From Streptomyces hokutonensis (GTDB taxonomy: Bacteria > Actinomycetota > Actinomycetes > Streptomycetales > Streptomycetaceae), in the NCBI RefSeq assembly GCF_000376565.1, contig NZ_BARG01000029.1, positions 62,001-126,000 on the forward strand: a stretch of 64,000 nt of DNA, in the 5' to 3' direction. The translations under genes were made by a program, and so were the position numbers. Within the stretch, counting starts at the first letter, position 1, and each line of letters starts with the position of its first letter. Under the pieces are notes generated by a model. That model was not told the origin of the DNA and made no database searches. It saw nothing but the letters and a program-made list of their open reading frames with translations. Of the stretch, positions 16,653-25,553 are shown one piece after another.

Positions 16653-17261
16653 TCAGGCGCTCTTGATCGCCGAGATGTCGAAGTTCAGCTTGATCTTGTC
16701 GGAGACGAGGACGCCACCGGTCTCCAGGGCCGCGTTCCAGGTGAGGCCCCACTCGGAGCGCAGGATCTCGGCCTTGCCCTCGAAGCCCACGCGCTCGTTG
16801 CCGAACGGGTCCTTCGCGGCGCCGTTGAACTCCAGGTCGATGGTGAGCGGCTTGGTGGTGCCGAGGATCTCCAGGTCACCGGTGATGCGGTAGTCGTCGC
16901 CACCGAGGGACTCGGCGGAGGTGGAGCGGAAGGTCATCGTGGGGAACTCCTCCGTCTTGAAGAAGTCCGCGCTCTTGAGGTGACCGTCGCGGTCCGGGGA
17001 GCCCGTGTCGATGCTCTCCATCTTGACGTCCAGGGAGGCGGTGGACTTGGCGGGGTCCGAGCCGTCCAGGTTCAGCGTGCCGGTGAAGTCGAGGAACTTG
17101 CCCTTGACGTTCGTGACCATGGCGTGGCGGGCGACGAAACCGAGCGTGGTGTGCGACGGGTCGATGGTGTACTCGCCGGTCAGCGCGGCCAGGTCGGGGT
17201 TGACGGCGGCGGGCGCCGAGGTGGTGTCGGTGTCGTCGCTCTTGCGGCCGAAGATGCCCAT
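16653..17261 (-). CDS. YceI-family protein
   Basis: A 202-residue lipocalin-like protein. After a hydrophilic 25-residue N-terminus without a signal peptide comes the YceI pattern: YTIDPSHTTLGFVARHAMVT, KGKFLDFTGTL, LKSADFFKTEEFPTMTFRST and ITGDLEILGTTKPL. Family members bind isoprenoid or other amphipathic ligands in a beta-barrel. GGAGCACGTC precedes the ATG. A GTTGAA/TTCAAC inverted repeat upstream suggests control by a MarR-type protein that is not encoded next to it. Confidence 0.93.
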   Translation of the reverse strand: MGIFGRKSDDTDTTSAPAAVNPDLAALTGEYTIDPSHTTLGFVARHAMVTNVKGKFLDFTGTLNLDGSDPAKSTASLDVKMESIDTGSPDRDGHLKSADFFKTEEFPTMTFRSTSAESLGGDDYRITGDLEILGTTKPLTIDLEFNGAAKDPFGNERVGFEGKAEILRSEWGLTWNAALETGGVLVSDKIKLNFDISAIKSA

Positions 17262-17663
17262 GACGTGCTCCTAAGGGGGGACGGGGGTCGTGCGGGGATG
17301 AATCTGTTGAATGTTCAACGATGCCAACACGAAGGACCGTAGACCTATTCCATTCAATTTTCAACATCATCCGCAGGGTGTTTCACCAACTACTACGAGT
17401 ACGCTCTCGCGGCGGGCTCGGCAACGCGGGAATCGCGCCTGGGGTCCCTCCGGGAATCACTCTGGGGATGGCATCCTCCCCATATGAATGTGAGGTGGCT
17501 CTCAGCTGTCGCCTTTGTGTGACTCCTACAACGGGCACGCCCCTTGAGCAGTCGGAACGGCTGCATGCCGGTGAGGTTCTGTTCGGTGGTACCAGGAAAA
17601 CGGGCCGGAGACTGTGCAGAGTCGACGGCGCACAATCCTTGGTGTGCTTCGTAGGGTCGGTAC
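17262..17663. other. Intergenic region between yceI-type gene and accB
   Basis: About 400 bases without a convincing gene. It holds GTTGAATGTTCAAC (17306-17319), a 6-2-6 inverted repeat, and a weaker related copy TTCAATTTTCAAC near 17354. Both lie close to the YceI start and look like MarR-type operators. The right half should contain the accB promoter, but I see no distinctive motif. A 119-codon frame here lacks Streptomyces third-position bias. Confidence 0.55.
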
Positions 17664-19247
17664 ATGACCGTTTTGGATGAGGCGCCGGGTGAGCCGACGG
17701 ACGCGCGCGGGCGAGTGGCCGAACTGCACGAGATCCGTGCCCTGGCACTGGCCGGCCCGAGCGAGAAGGCGACCGAGGCGCAGCACGCCAAGGGGAAGCT
17801 GACCGGCCGGGAGCGCATCGACCTGCTCCTCGACCCCGGGTCCTTCCGCGAGGTCGAGCAGCTGCGCAGGCACCGCGCCGTCGGCTTCGGCCTGGAGGCC
17901 AAGAAGCCGTACACCGACGGTGTCATCACCGGCTGGGGCACGGTCGAGGGCCGTACGGTCTTCGTCTACGCACACGACTTCCGGATCTTCGGCGGCGCGC
18001 TGGGTGAGGCCCACGCCACGAAGATCCACAAGATCATGGACATGGCCATCGCGGCGGGTGCTCCGCTGGTGTCGTTGAACGACGGCGCCGGTGCCCGTAT
18101 CCAGGAGGGCGTCAGCGCGCTCGCCGGTTACGGCGGCATCTTCCAGCGCAACACCAAGGCGAGCGGGGTGATCCCGCAGATCTCGGTGATGCTCGGCCCG
18201 TGCGCGGGCGGCGCGGCCTACAGCCCCGCCCTCACCGACTTCGTCTTCATGGTCCGCGAGACCTCGCAGATGTTCATCACCGGCCCGGACGTCGTCAAGG
18301 CGGTCACCGGCGAGGAGATCACGCAGAACGGCCTGGGCGGAGCCGACGTCCACGCGGAGACTTCCGGCGTCTGCCACTTCGCCTACGACGACGAGGAGAC
18401 CTGCCTCGCCGAGGTGCGCTACCTCCTGTCGATGCTCCCGCAGAACAACCGCGAGAACCCGCCCCGCGCCGAGTCCTCCGACGCCGCCGACCGCCGCTCG
18501 GACATCCTGCTGGACCTGGTCCCGGCCGACGGCAACCGGCCGTACGACATGGCCAAGGTCATCGAGGAGATCGTCGACGACGGCGACTACCTGGAGATCC
18601 ACGAGCGCTGGGCCCGCAACATCATCTGCGCGCTGGCCCGCCTCGACGGCCAGGTCGTCGGCATCGTCGCCAACCAGCCGCAGACCCTCGCGGGCGTCCT
18701 GGACATCGAGGCGAGCGAAAAAGCTGCGCGCTTTGTCCAGATGTGTGACGCTTTTAACATTCCGATCGTTACGTTTCTGGACGTCCCGGGATTCCTTCCC
18801 GGCGTCGACCAGGAACACGGCGGAATCATCAGGCACGGAGCGAAGCTGCTCTACGCGTACTGCAACGCCACCGTGCCGAGGATTTCGCTCATCCTGCGCA
18901 AGGCGTACGGAGGCGCCTACATCGTCATGGACAGCCAGTCCATCGGTGCGGACCTCACTTACGCCTGGCCCACCAACGAGATCGCGGTGATGGGCGCCGA
19001 AGGTGCCGCCAACGTCATCTTCCGCCGCCAGATCGCCGACGCCGAGGACCCCGAGGCCATGCGGACGCGGATGGTCAAGGAGTACAAGTCCGAGCTGATG
19101 CACCCGTACTACGCGGCGGAGCGCGGACTCGTCGACGACGTCATCGACCCCGCCGAGACCCGCGAGGTACTCATCCAGTCGCTCGCGATGCTGCACACCA
19201 AGCACGCGGACCTGCCCTCGCGCAAGCACGGCAACCCCCCGCAGTAA
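17664..19247 (+). CDS. accB: Acyl-CoA carboxylase beta subunit (carboxyltransferase)
   Basis: A 527-residue carboxyltransferase that moves CO2 from biotin to an acyl-CoA, supplying malonyl- or methylmalonyl-CoA for lipids and polyketides. Both crotonase-like halves are present, with the oxyanion-hole segments GPCAGGAAYSPAL and KAYGGAYIVMDS. The residue equivalent to the specificity position 422 of the S. coelicolor enzymes is Ile420; Ile there marks the AccB type that accepts acetyl-CoA as well as propionyl-CoA, while PccB has Asp. An epsilon subunit gene follows. Codons around 18709-18780 are unusually A/T-rich for this gene. Confidence 0.93.
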   Translation: MTVLDEAPGEPTDARGRVAELHEIRALALAGPSEKATEAQHAKGKLTGRERIDLLLDPGSFREVEQLRRHRAVGFGLEAKKPYTDGVITGWGTVEGRTVFVYAHDFRIFGGALGEAHATKIHKIMDMAIAAGAPLVSLNDGAGARIQEGVSALAGYGGIFQRNTKASGVIPQISVMLGPCAGGAAYSPALTDFVFMVRETSQMFITGPDVVKAVTGEEITQNGLGGADVHAETSGVCHFAYDDEETCLAEVRYLLSMLPQNNRENPPRAESSDAADRRSDILLDLVPADGNRPYDMAKVIEEIVDDGDYLEIHERWARNIICALARLDGQVVGIVANQPQTLAGVLDIEASEKAARFVQMCDAFNIPIVTFLDVPGFLPGVDQEHGGIIRHGAKLLYAYCNATVPRISLILRKAYGGAYIVMDSQSIGADLTYAWPTNEIAVMGAEGAANVIFRRQIADAEDPEAMRTRMVKEYKSELMHPYYAAERGLVDDVIDPAETREVLIQSLAMLHTKHADLPSRKHGNPPQ

Positions 19248-19304
19248 CCCAGCGGACCCTCCGCGCCACCCCAGCGGAAACCTCTCTCACGGAGACTGAG
19301 ACCT

Positions 19305-19493
19305 ATGACCACGCCTGACATTCGTGTCGAGAAGGGCCACGCCGAGCCCGAGGAAGTCGCCGCGATCACGGCGATCCTGCTGGCTCGCGCGGCGGCAGCC
19401 CCGACCACTGAGACCCACCGTCCCCTTCGCAAGGCCGGCTGGCGCCGGCTGGAGCGCGAGGGCGGGTTCAGGGCGCCGCACAGCTGGCACTGA
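19305..19493 (+). CDS. accE: Acyl-CoA carboxylase epsilon subunit
   Basis: A 62-residue protein of the AccE/PccE family, small subunits that stabilise and stimulate actinomycete acyl-CoA carboxylases. It starts IRVEKGHAEPEEVAAITAIL and ends with the family W-R-LER-GGFRAPHSW motif. It lies 57 bases after accB and is probably cotranscribed with it. A stem-loop follows. Confidence 0.92.
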   Translation: MTTPDIRVEKGHAEPEEVAAITAILLARAAAAPTTETHRPLRKAGWRRLEREGGFRAPHSWH

Positions 19494-19511
19494 GCCCCGA
19501 AGCACGCACAG

Positions 19512-19544
19512 GGCCCCGACCTCCGTCACCGGGCGGCCGGGGCC
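19512..19544 (+). terminator. Terminator-like stem-loop after accE
   Basis: GGCCCCG (19512-19518) pairs with CGGGGCC (19538-19544) across a 19-base loop that can fold further. It ends the accB-accE unit. There is no U-run. Confidence 0.6.
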
Positions 19545-19591
19545 TCTGCATGCCTACAGTGGGCCCCCGGACGGCGGCGGAGGGGGAACTC

Positions 19592-20119
19592 ATGGGCGTG
19601 CCGGGCGAGTTGGTGGACGAGGTGGAACTCGTCGACGCGCTGCTGAAGCCGTTGGCGCAGAGGCCGGTGGACATCACCGACCCCGACTGGCCGGCCCGTC
19701 TGCGCGACGGGCCGGACCCGCTGGACGAGGCCGGTGTCCGCGAGGAGGCCGAGGCGGCGCTGCGCCGGCTGCTCGTGCTCTACGAACGAGGCGACGAACC
19801 GACCCGGAGCGCCGTGCGGGCGCTGCTGGACCGCTGCGGCTCGTTCCGCCGGGCCACGCACGTCCCGAGGGGGCGGAGCCCCGAGGCCTTCCGGCAGCGG
19901 CTGTTGCACCTGTCCGCCAGGGACCACGGCGACGACACCCGGGACGAGATGGTCACCCTGAACGGCCTGTGCGAAGAGGCCCGTGAGGCGCGGGTCGACA
20001 TCCGGCCGCTTCTGCTGGAAGTGGCCGAACTCTCCAGTGCCGAGGGCAAGTTCGGGATGGGTTCCATCCGGGACATCCTGCGGAGAGCGGCCCGGCGTGA
20101 CCCCGTCGGGCTCTGGTGA
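19592..20119 (+). CDS. Hypothetical helical protein
   Basis: A 175-residue soluble protein that I do not recognise. It is almost wholly helical, with alternating acidic and Arg-rich helices (VDEVELVDALLKPLAQRP, EEAEAALRRLLVLYERG, MGSIRDILRRAARRD). It has no signal, membrane segment or known catalytic motif. The ATG at 19592 is chosen for GGGGGAACTC upstream. It sits between accE and the convergent conservon, and shares a bidirectional terminator with it. Confidence 0.7.
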   Translation: MGVPGELVDEVELVDALLKPLAQRPVDITDPDWPARLRDGPDPLDEAGVREEAEAALRRLLVLYERGDEPTRSAVRALLDRCGSFRRATHVPRGRSPEAFRQRLLHLSARDHGDDTRDEMVTLNGLCEEAREARVDIRPLLLEVAELSSAEGKFGMGSIRDILRRAARRDPVGLW

Positions 20120-20125
20120 ACGGAA

Positions 20126-20163
20126 ACGGCCCCCGCACCTCCCTCCGGAGGTACAGGGGCCGT
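20126..20163. terminator. Bidirectional terminator between the hypothetical gene and cvnD
   Basis: ACGGCCCC (20126-20133) pairs with GGGGCCGT (20156-20163), and the interior ACCTCC/GGAGGT extends the stem. It lies between convergent stops at 20119 and 20176. Confidence 0.75.
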
Positions 20164-20175
20164 GTCGCGTCGGTC

Positions 20176-20757
20176 CTACCGCAGCCGCGCCATCAGCGCG
20201 TGCTCCACCAGCGTGATGAGCGCCGACTTCGCGTCCGCCCGATGCCGCGCGTCCGTCGTGATGATCGGGGTGTCCGGGCCGATCTGGAGCGCCTCGCGGA
20301 CCTCGTCGGGGTTGTACGGCTGCTGGCCGTCGAAGCCGTTGAGGGCGATGACGAAGGGGAGACCCGAGTTCTCGAAGTAGTCGACCGCGGGGAAGCAGTC
20401 GGCGAGACGGCGGGTGTCGACCAGGACGATCGCGCCGATCGCGCCGCGTACCAGGTCGTCCCACATGAACCAGAAGCGGTCCTGACCGGGGGTGCCGAAC
20501 AGGTACAGGATCAGGTCCTGGTCCAGGGTGATGCGCCCGAAGTCCATGGCGACCGTGGTGGTCGTCTTGTCTCCGGTGTGGGTGAGGTCGTCGATGCCCG
20601 CGGAAGCGGACGTCATGACGGCCTCGGTACGCAGCGGGTTGATCTCCGAGACGGCCCCGACGAACGTGGTCTTGCCCACGCCGAAGCCACCCGCCACCAC
20701 GATCTTCGCCGAGGTGGTGGAGCGGGAAGGACCGCCGCTAGAGCTTGCGAAGTCCAC
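20176..20757 (-). CDS. cvnD: Conservon GTPase CvnD (copy near accB)
   Basis: A 193-residue small GTPase of the Ras/MglA-like conservon type. Motifs are the P-loop GGFGVGKTTF, switch region TTTTVAMDFG, LFGTPGQDRFWF (the G3 equivalent) and a guanine-specificity candidate near LNGFDG. It relays signals in the CvnA-D membrane complex, which resembles a eukaryotic GPCR/G-protein system. It overlaps cvnC by 20 bases. It differs from the second CvnD (25554-26129) at only a handful of positions outside the N-terminus. By recalled S. coelicolor order this would be conservon 2. Confidence 0.93.
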   Translation of the reverse strand: MDFASSSGGPSRSTTSAKIVVAGGFGVGKTTFVGAVSEINPLRTEAVMTSASAGIDDLTHTGDKTTTTVAMDFGRITLDQDLILYLFGTPGQDRFWFMWDDLVRGAIGAIVLVDTRRLADCFPAVDYFENSGLPFVIALNGFDGQQPYNPDEVREALQIGPDTPIITTDARHRADAKSALITLVEHALMARLR

Positions 20758-21310
20758 TGAGCACCCTTTCGAGCAGTGTCACGTCTGGCTGGCCGCCGGC
20801 GTTCTCGTCGCCGCCGGGCTGATGAATGGCGACCAGGCCCGCCTCCGCCAAGTCGGCGACGAGGATCCTGGCCACACCGAGAGGGATCGTCAGGAGGGCC
20901 GAGATCTCGGCCACCGACTTGATCTCCCGGCAGAGGTTGCAGATCCGCTGATGCTCGGGCAACTGGCCCTGCATCTGGTGCGGCTGCGCGGTGGTGTGCA
21001 CCAGCGCCTCGATGGCGAGCTGGTAGCGGGGGCGGGTCCGGCCGCCGGTCATGGCGTACGGACGCACCAGGGGATTGCTCGACGAACCCGCCGGCGCCGC
21101 CTCGGGCGAGCGTCGGTGCGGCTGCACGGGCTGGATGCGCGGCGCCGGCGGCTGGTCGTACGGTGACGGACCGGGGCCCTGCGGGTACTGAGGGTGACGC
21201 GGGGAGGGCGAGGAGGGGAAGTTGTACCGGTTCTGGGAACCGTCGCCCTGCCCCTGCCCGGGGCCGTACGACCAGTTGCCCGAAGACGAACCGCCTGGGG
21301 GTGTTGCCAC
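20738..21310 (-). CDS. cvnC: Conservon protein CvnC (DUF742)
   Basis: A 190-residue protein. Residues 1-80 are a disordered Gly/Pro/Gln/Ser segment. The rest is DUF742: LVRPYAMTGGRTRPRYQLAI, a helical core with HQRICNLCREIKSVAE, and IPLGVARILVADLAEAGLV, which resembles a winged helix. The N-terminal extension is much longer than in the second CvnC. It links CvnB and CvnD in the conservon complex. Gene order A-B-C-D is intact on this strand. Confidence 0.92.
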   Translation of the reverse strand: MATPPGGSSSGNWSYGPGQGQGDGSQNRYNFPSSPSPRHPQYPQGPGPSPYDQPPAPRIQPVQPHRRSPEAAPAGSSSNPLVRPYAMTGGRTRPRYQLAIEALVHTTAQPHQMQGQLPEHQRICNLCREIKSVAEISALLTIPLGVARILVADLAEAGLVAIHQPGGDENAGGQPDVTLLERVLSGLRKL

Positions 21311-21404
21311 TTTCTCCTCCTCCGACTGTGCCGGGCACCCATCAATGTGGAGCCGCGTCCCGAAACCTTATGGCCTCGGGACGCCAAAACGCACCGTCCG
21401 TCTG

Positions 21405-21827
21405 TTAGTTGAGAAGGCTCCCCTGGAGCTCTGCTCGAAGGTCCGGGGTCAGGACCGTGCCCGCGCGGTCCACCAGAAGGGCCATCTCGTACCCAATGAG
21501 GCCGATGTCCGCCTCGGGGTGTGCGAGAACCGCGAGGGAGGAACCGTCGGACACGGACATGATGAAGAGGAATCCCCGCTCCATCTCCACAACCGTCTGG
21601 TTCACGCTGCCGCCCTCGAAGATGCGCGAGGCACCGGCGGTCAGTGAGGTCAGACCCGACGCGACGGCCGCCAACTGGTCGGCACGGTCACGCGGGAAAC
21701 CTTCGGACATCGCCAGAAGGAGTCCGTCGGCGGAGACCACCACCGTGTGGGACACACCGGGGGTGTTGTCCACGAAGTTGGTGATCAACCAGTTCAGGTT
21801 CTGCGCCGCCTGGCTCATCGGGCTCAC
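21405..21827 (-). CDS. cvnB: Conservon protein CvnB (roadblock/LC7)
   Basis: A 140-residue roadblock/LC7 protein, the family that regulates small GTPases (LNWLITNFVDNTPGVSHTVV, SEGFPRDRADQLAAVASGL, IGYEMALLVDRAG). The GTG at 21827 is preferred over the ATG nine bases later, because AGGAG lies seven bases before it and the resulting MSPMSQAAQ start matches the second CvnB (MSQMSQAAQ). It starts one base after the cvnA stop, so translation is coupled. Confidence 0.93.
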   Translation of the reverse strand: MSPMSQAAQNLNWLITNFVDNTPGVSHTVVVSADGLLLAMSEGFPRDRADQLAAVASGLTSLTAGASRIFEGGSVNQTVVEMERGFLFIMSVSDGSSLAVLAHPEADIGLIGYEMALLVDRAGTVLTPDLRAELQGSLLN

Positions 21828-21828
21828 A

Positions 21829-24800
21829 CTAACGCTCCTGGTTGTAGGTGCTGCCAGAGCCGAAGCCCTGACCGTTCGTTTCGCTGCCTTCACTACGTCC
21901 CCGCTGGACCCCGCGGCGCAGGTTGCTGAGCCTGCCCCGGATGTCCTCGGGAGCGCGGGAGACCTGGGGGCCGCCCTGAGGGGTGCTCTCGGCGGTGCCC
22001 TCGACCAGGTTGGCCTTGGGCACCCGCCTCGGCAGGCCGGAGGAGGTGACCCCGCCGGCCTTCGGCTTCTTCAGCGCCGAGGCCTGCTGCCACCGCTCGT
22101 CGTTCGCCGAGCGCCAGTCCACGGTCCCGGTGCTGCCGTTGGCGCTGCCGTTCCCGTTCCCGTTCGCGGTGCCGTTCGCCGTACCGAAGATGTTGGTGCT
22201 GCTCTCCGGGGCGGTGGCCGTCGACTCCTGGCGCGCGGGCTGCGAACCGTTGGTGCCTTTCGCGGCCGAACCGCGGCGCGGCAGCCCGGCGTCGGTCAGC
22301 GCGTGGACAGCCGAGGGGGCCGGTCCCGGACGGTCGAAGCCTACGTGATCCCGCTCACTCACGTCAGCGGCCTGCGAAGGTTCCGCTTCCGGAGCGTACT
22401 GGTCCGGGTAGCCGTTGCGGTAACCGTCCTGCTGCGGCCAGTCGTCCTGATAGGACGGCTCTTCGAAGCCCGGATACGTCTCCGGGGCCGCGGCGTGCGC
22501 CGACGCGTGCTCCTCCCGCACCGGCTCCGCATACCCGGGCTCCGGGTAACCGCCGTTGGACGGGAAGGAGTCGGCGAAGGTGTCGTTCTGCGTCCCGTTG
22601 CCGTTCGGCGCGAAGTACTGCTCGTCGTACGAGGGTTGGAGCGGCTCGTCGTACGACGTCTGCTGCTGCTCCTCGTACGTCGGCTGACCGTTGTACGCCG
22701 TCGGCTGCTCCTGGTACGCCTGCTGCCCGTTCTCGGCGTACGGCTGCTGCTGGGGCTCCTCGAACTCGGTGAACTCCTGGTAGGTGCCCGCCTCCAGGGC
22801 CTCCTGGCCCGGCTTCTGGGACTCCAGGGCCGCCCGGCGCTCCTCGCGCATCAGCGAGCGGCCCACCGGGTCGAGCTCGCGGATGTCGTCCGGCACCTCG
22901 GGGTAGCGGGTGTCGTCGAAGCCGAGCTCGGCCGCCGTACGGATCGGGGCGTGGTTGAAGTCCTCACCCTGGTACTGCGGCTGCTCCGGCATGATCTGCG
23001 AGACGGTGAACTCGTCGCGCTGGAGCTGCTGTTCGCCACCGCCACCGTGGGTGATCGCGTCGGGCAGCATGACCAGCGAGGTGGTGCCGGCCTGCTCGCC
23101 CGAGGGGCGGAGCTGGACGCGGATGCCGTGCCGGTCGGACAGCCGGCCGACCACGAACAGACCCATGCGCTGGGAGATCGCGACGTCCACGGTCGGCGGG
23201 TTGGCCAGCTTGTGGTTGATGTCCGCGAAGTCCTCGGCGGTGAGGCCGATGCCCTTGTCGTGGATCTCGATCATCACGCGGCCGTCGGGGAGACGGGTCG
23301 CGGTGACGCGGACCTTGGTCTGCGGGGAGGAGAACGTGGTGGCGTTCTCCAGCAGCTCGGCCAGCAGGTGCACGAGGTCGGTCACGGCGCGGCCGTGGAT
23401 CTCGGCCTCGGGGACGCCCGACAGCTCGATGCGCTCGTACTGCTCCACCTCGGAGGAGGCGGCGCGCAGCACGTCGACCAGCGGGACCGGCTGGTCCCAG
23501 CGGCGGCCGGGCTCCTCGCCGGCGAGGACCAGGAGGTTCTCGCCGTTGCGGCGCATACGGGTCGCGAGGTGGTCCAGGCGGAAGAGGTTCTCCAGCTGGT
23601 CCGGGTCGGCCTCGTTGTTCTCCAGGTCGGTGATGAGGGTCAGCTGGCCCTCGATCAGGGACTGGTTGCGGCGCGAGAGGTTGGTGAAGATCGCGTTGAT
23701 GTTGCCTCGCAGGAGGGCCTGCTCGGCGGCGAGTCGTACGGCCTCGCGGTGGACCTGGTCGAAGGCTCTGGCGACTTCGCCGATCTCGTCCGTCGTGGTG
23801 ATGGGGATCGGCTGGACGCGGGTGTCGACGCGGCCGGGGTCGGTGCGCGAGAGCTGGTCGACCAGCATCGGCAGGCGCTGCTCGGCGATGCCGAAGGCGG
23901 CGTTGCGCAGCTGGCGCATCGCGCGGCTCATCTGGCGGGCGACCGCGCCGGCGAGGATGAAGGCGAGGAGCAGGGCGACGACGACGGCGGCACCGGTGAT
24001 GATCGCGTCACGCTTGGCGCTGTTCGCGATGTCCGAGGCCTCGCTCACCGCGGTGTCGGCCTTGTCCTCCTCGATCTTGCGGTACGCCTCGTACTTGAGG
24101 GTCGTGCCCGCCCACCAGTTCGTCGCGGTGATGCCCTGCTGGGCGAGGGCGTCGCGCGCCGAGGCGTCGGTGGTGTTCAGCTGCGACATGGCCGTGACCG
24201 TCTTGATCGCGGTCGGCGGCGGCACGTACGTCTTGCCGGCGGCCTTCGCCTGGGCGGCGGCCTGCTTGACCATGGCCTCGCCGTCGGTCTGCACCTTGGC
24301 CAGGGCGGTGTTCAGCTTCGCGATGTCCGCGTCCGTACCACCGGCCTGGTACTCCTGGATGGCGATGCCCTCCAGGTAGGCGTACGAGGTGAGGGCGGTG
24401 CGCTGGGTGGCCAGGCTGTTCGCGTCGGGGCCCGGGTGCAGCAGCAGGTGCGTGCCGATGGAACGCTCCAGGGAGAGCGCGCCCTTGGCCAGTGCGATGG
24501 CGTAGACGGACCGGCCGTAGCTGGTGATGTTGCCGGTGCCGAGGCCCAGTTCGTTCGAGAACTCCAGGAGCGGGTGCTCCAGGTTGACGTAGCTCTCCTC
24601 GGTCTGGACGCCCTTCATCTTGGAGGTGTAGGCGGCGGCGCGAACCGTCTGCAGCGTCGGCTCCACCTTGCGGAAGCGGCTGAGGCGCCGCTCCAGGCCC
24701 GGCGAGTCCGGCATGTTCTGCACGGCCTTGTCGAAGGCGTCGGCGGCGTCGTCCGTGGCCTTGCGGGCGGCCACGACGGTCGCGTTCTTCTGGCCCAGGC

Positions 24801-25152
24801 CCTCCAGCAGCGGTGTGGCGGTCACGTCACGCTCGTTGGTGACCGCGTTGCTGTAGGTCAGCGCGGCCTGCACCACGCGGGCCGTCTTCTCCGCGTCCTC
24901 GGCGTTCTGCCAGGTGTCGATCGAGCTCTTGACCTGGAAGCCGCCCATGATGAGGCCGACGCCCACGGGTATGAGCAGGATCGCGTTCAGCCGGGTCGGC
25001 ACCCGCCAGTTGCGGGGCGAGAAACGGCCCCCGCTGGGAGGGGGTGGTGCCGAGGGCTCCGAGCCTGGCACAGGGGCGGGCGCCGCTCCGCGCGGCGGCG
25101 GGGTGAAGTTGCCCCGGGCCGACGGCTCGGGACCGTTCTTGCTTCGCCTCAC
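21829..25152 (-). CDS. cvnA: Conservon sensor CvnA (NIT domain, histidine-kinase-like)
   Basis: A 1107-residue membrane sensor. Layout: Pro-rich N-terminus; TM1 about 56-75; extracytoplasmic NIT-type all-helical domain 76-380; TM2 384-405; HAMP region; a helical segment; HATPase with N box ELLENATTF (599-607), DKGIGL (632-637) and GLFVVGRL (664-671). A disordered tail of about 400 residues rich in Gln, Tyr, Glu and Pro ends in a conserved motif (GLPRRVPKANL, SRAPEDIRGRLSNLRRG). No classical phospho-acceptor His box is evident, as in other CvnA proteins. The GTG at 25152 (VRRSKNGPEP) is the likely start; the frame is open further upstream. Confidence 0.9.
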   Translation of the reverse strand: MRRSKNGPEPSARGNFTPPPRGAAPAPVPGSEPSAPPPPSGGRFSPRNWRVPTRLNAILLIPVGVGLIMGGFQVKSSIDTWQNAEDAEKTARVVQAALTYSNAVTNERDVTATPLLEGLGQKNATVVAARKATDDAADAFDKAVQNMPDSPGLERRLSRFRKVEPTLQTVRAAAYTSKMKGVQTEESYVNLEHPLLEFSNELGLGTGNITSYGRSVYAIALAKGALSLERSIGTHLLLHPGPDANSLATQRTALTSYAYLEGIAIQEYQAGGTDADIAKLNTALAKVQTDGEAMVKQAAAQAKAAGKTYVPPPTAIKTVTAMSQLNTTDASARDALAQQGITATNWWAGTTLKYEAYRKIEEDKADTAVSEASDIANSAKRDAIITGAAVVVALLLAFILAGAVARQMSRAMRQLRNAAFGIAEQRLPMLVDQLSRTDPGRVDTRVQPIPITTTDEIGEVARAFDQVHREAVRLAAEQALLRGNINAIFTNLSRRNQSLIEGQLTLITDLENNEADPDQLENLFRLDHLATRMRRNGENLLVLAGEEPGRRWDQPVPLVDVLRAASSEVEQYERIELSGVPEAEIHGRAVTDLVHLLAELLENATTFSSPQTKVRVTATRLPDGRVMIEIHDKGIGLTAEDFADINHKLANPPTVDVAISQRMGLFVVGRLSDRHGIRVQLRPSGEQAGTTSLVMLPDAITHGGGGEQQLQRDEFTVSQIMPEQPQYQGEDFNHAPIRTAAELGFDDTRYPEVPDDIRELDPVGRSLMREERRAALESQKPGQEALEAGTYQEFTEFEEPQQQPYAENGQQAYQEQPTAYNGQPTYEEQQQTSYDEPLQPSYDEQYFAPNGNGTQNDTFADSFPSNGGYPEPGYAEPVREEHASAHAAAPETYPGFEEPSYQDDWPQQDGYRNGYPDQYAPEAEPSQAADVSERDHVGFDRPGPAPSAVHALTDAGLPRRGSAAKGTNGSQPARQESTATAPESSTNIFGTANGTANGNGNGSANGSTGTVDWRSANDERWQQASALKKPKAGGVTSSGLPRRVPKANLVEGTAESTPQGGPQVSRAPEDIRGRLSNLRRGVQRGRSEGSETNGQGFGSGSTYNQER

Positions 25153-25553
25153 TCGACCAACAACCTTCCGGCGGTCGGCACCTATCCTCGTGCCGCAGTG
25201 TCTCAGGCCCGTCAACGAGCTCTGACTATCAGTACGTCGTTGACTATTGGGCAGTTCAGGCATTCCAGCACGTCAGCCTGCGCGATTCCAAACAGTCGGA
25301 ACAGCGGATTCCGAGTGATGTAAGCCCCAGATAAAACGGTCATAAAGAGCGAGCCCCGCCAAAAGACGGGGCTTTGTTAGCGCAGTGGCACCGGACGACC
25401 GCGACGCGTTGCGGTACCACCCGATTCCTCTGCCGAAACGTTATGAACACCGGGGCCGACCGTGTCAAAGGCCACAGCCGGCTCCGGGGTGTCTACGACA
25501 ACTGCCGTATGGCGCTGCCGACTTGAGAACTGCATGTCGAGGCCCGCCAACAG
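25153..25553. other. Intergenic region between the two conservons
   Basis: About 400 bases without a gene, less G/C-rich than the surroundings. It must carry the promoter of the cvnA at 25152. A stem-loop at 25352-25373 probably ends the upstream conservon transcript. I see no other clear motif. Confidence 0.55.
25352..25373. terminator. Stem-loop between conservons
   Basis: AGCCCCG (25352-25358) pairs with CGGGGCT (25367-25373) around CCAAAAGA. Read on the plus strand it is followed by TTTGTT. On the minus strand it lies about 180 bases after the cvnD stop at 25554 and would end that operon. Confidence 0.65.

Noticed and set aside
21409..25323. 1304-codon open frame on the plus strand opposite cvnA
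   Set aside because: It is a shadow of the minus-strand gene, caused by third-position G/C bias. Its translation has no domain, while the minus strand shows TM, HAMP and HATPase motifs.
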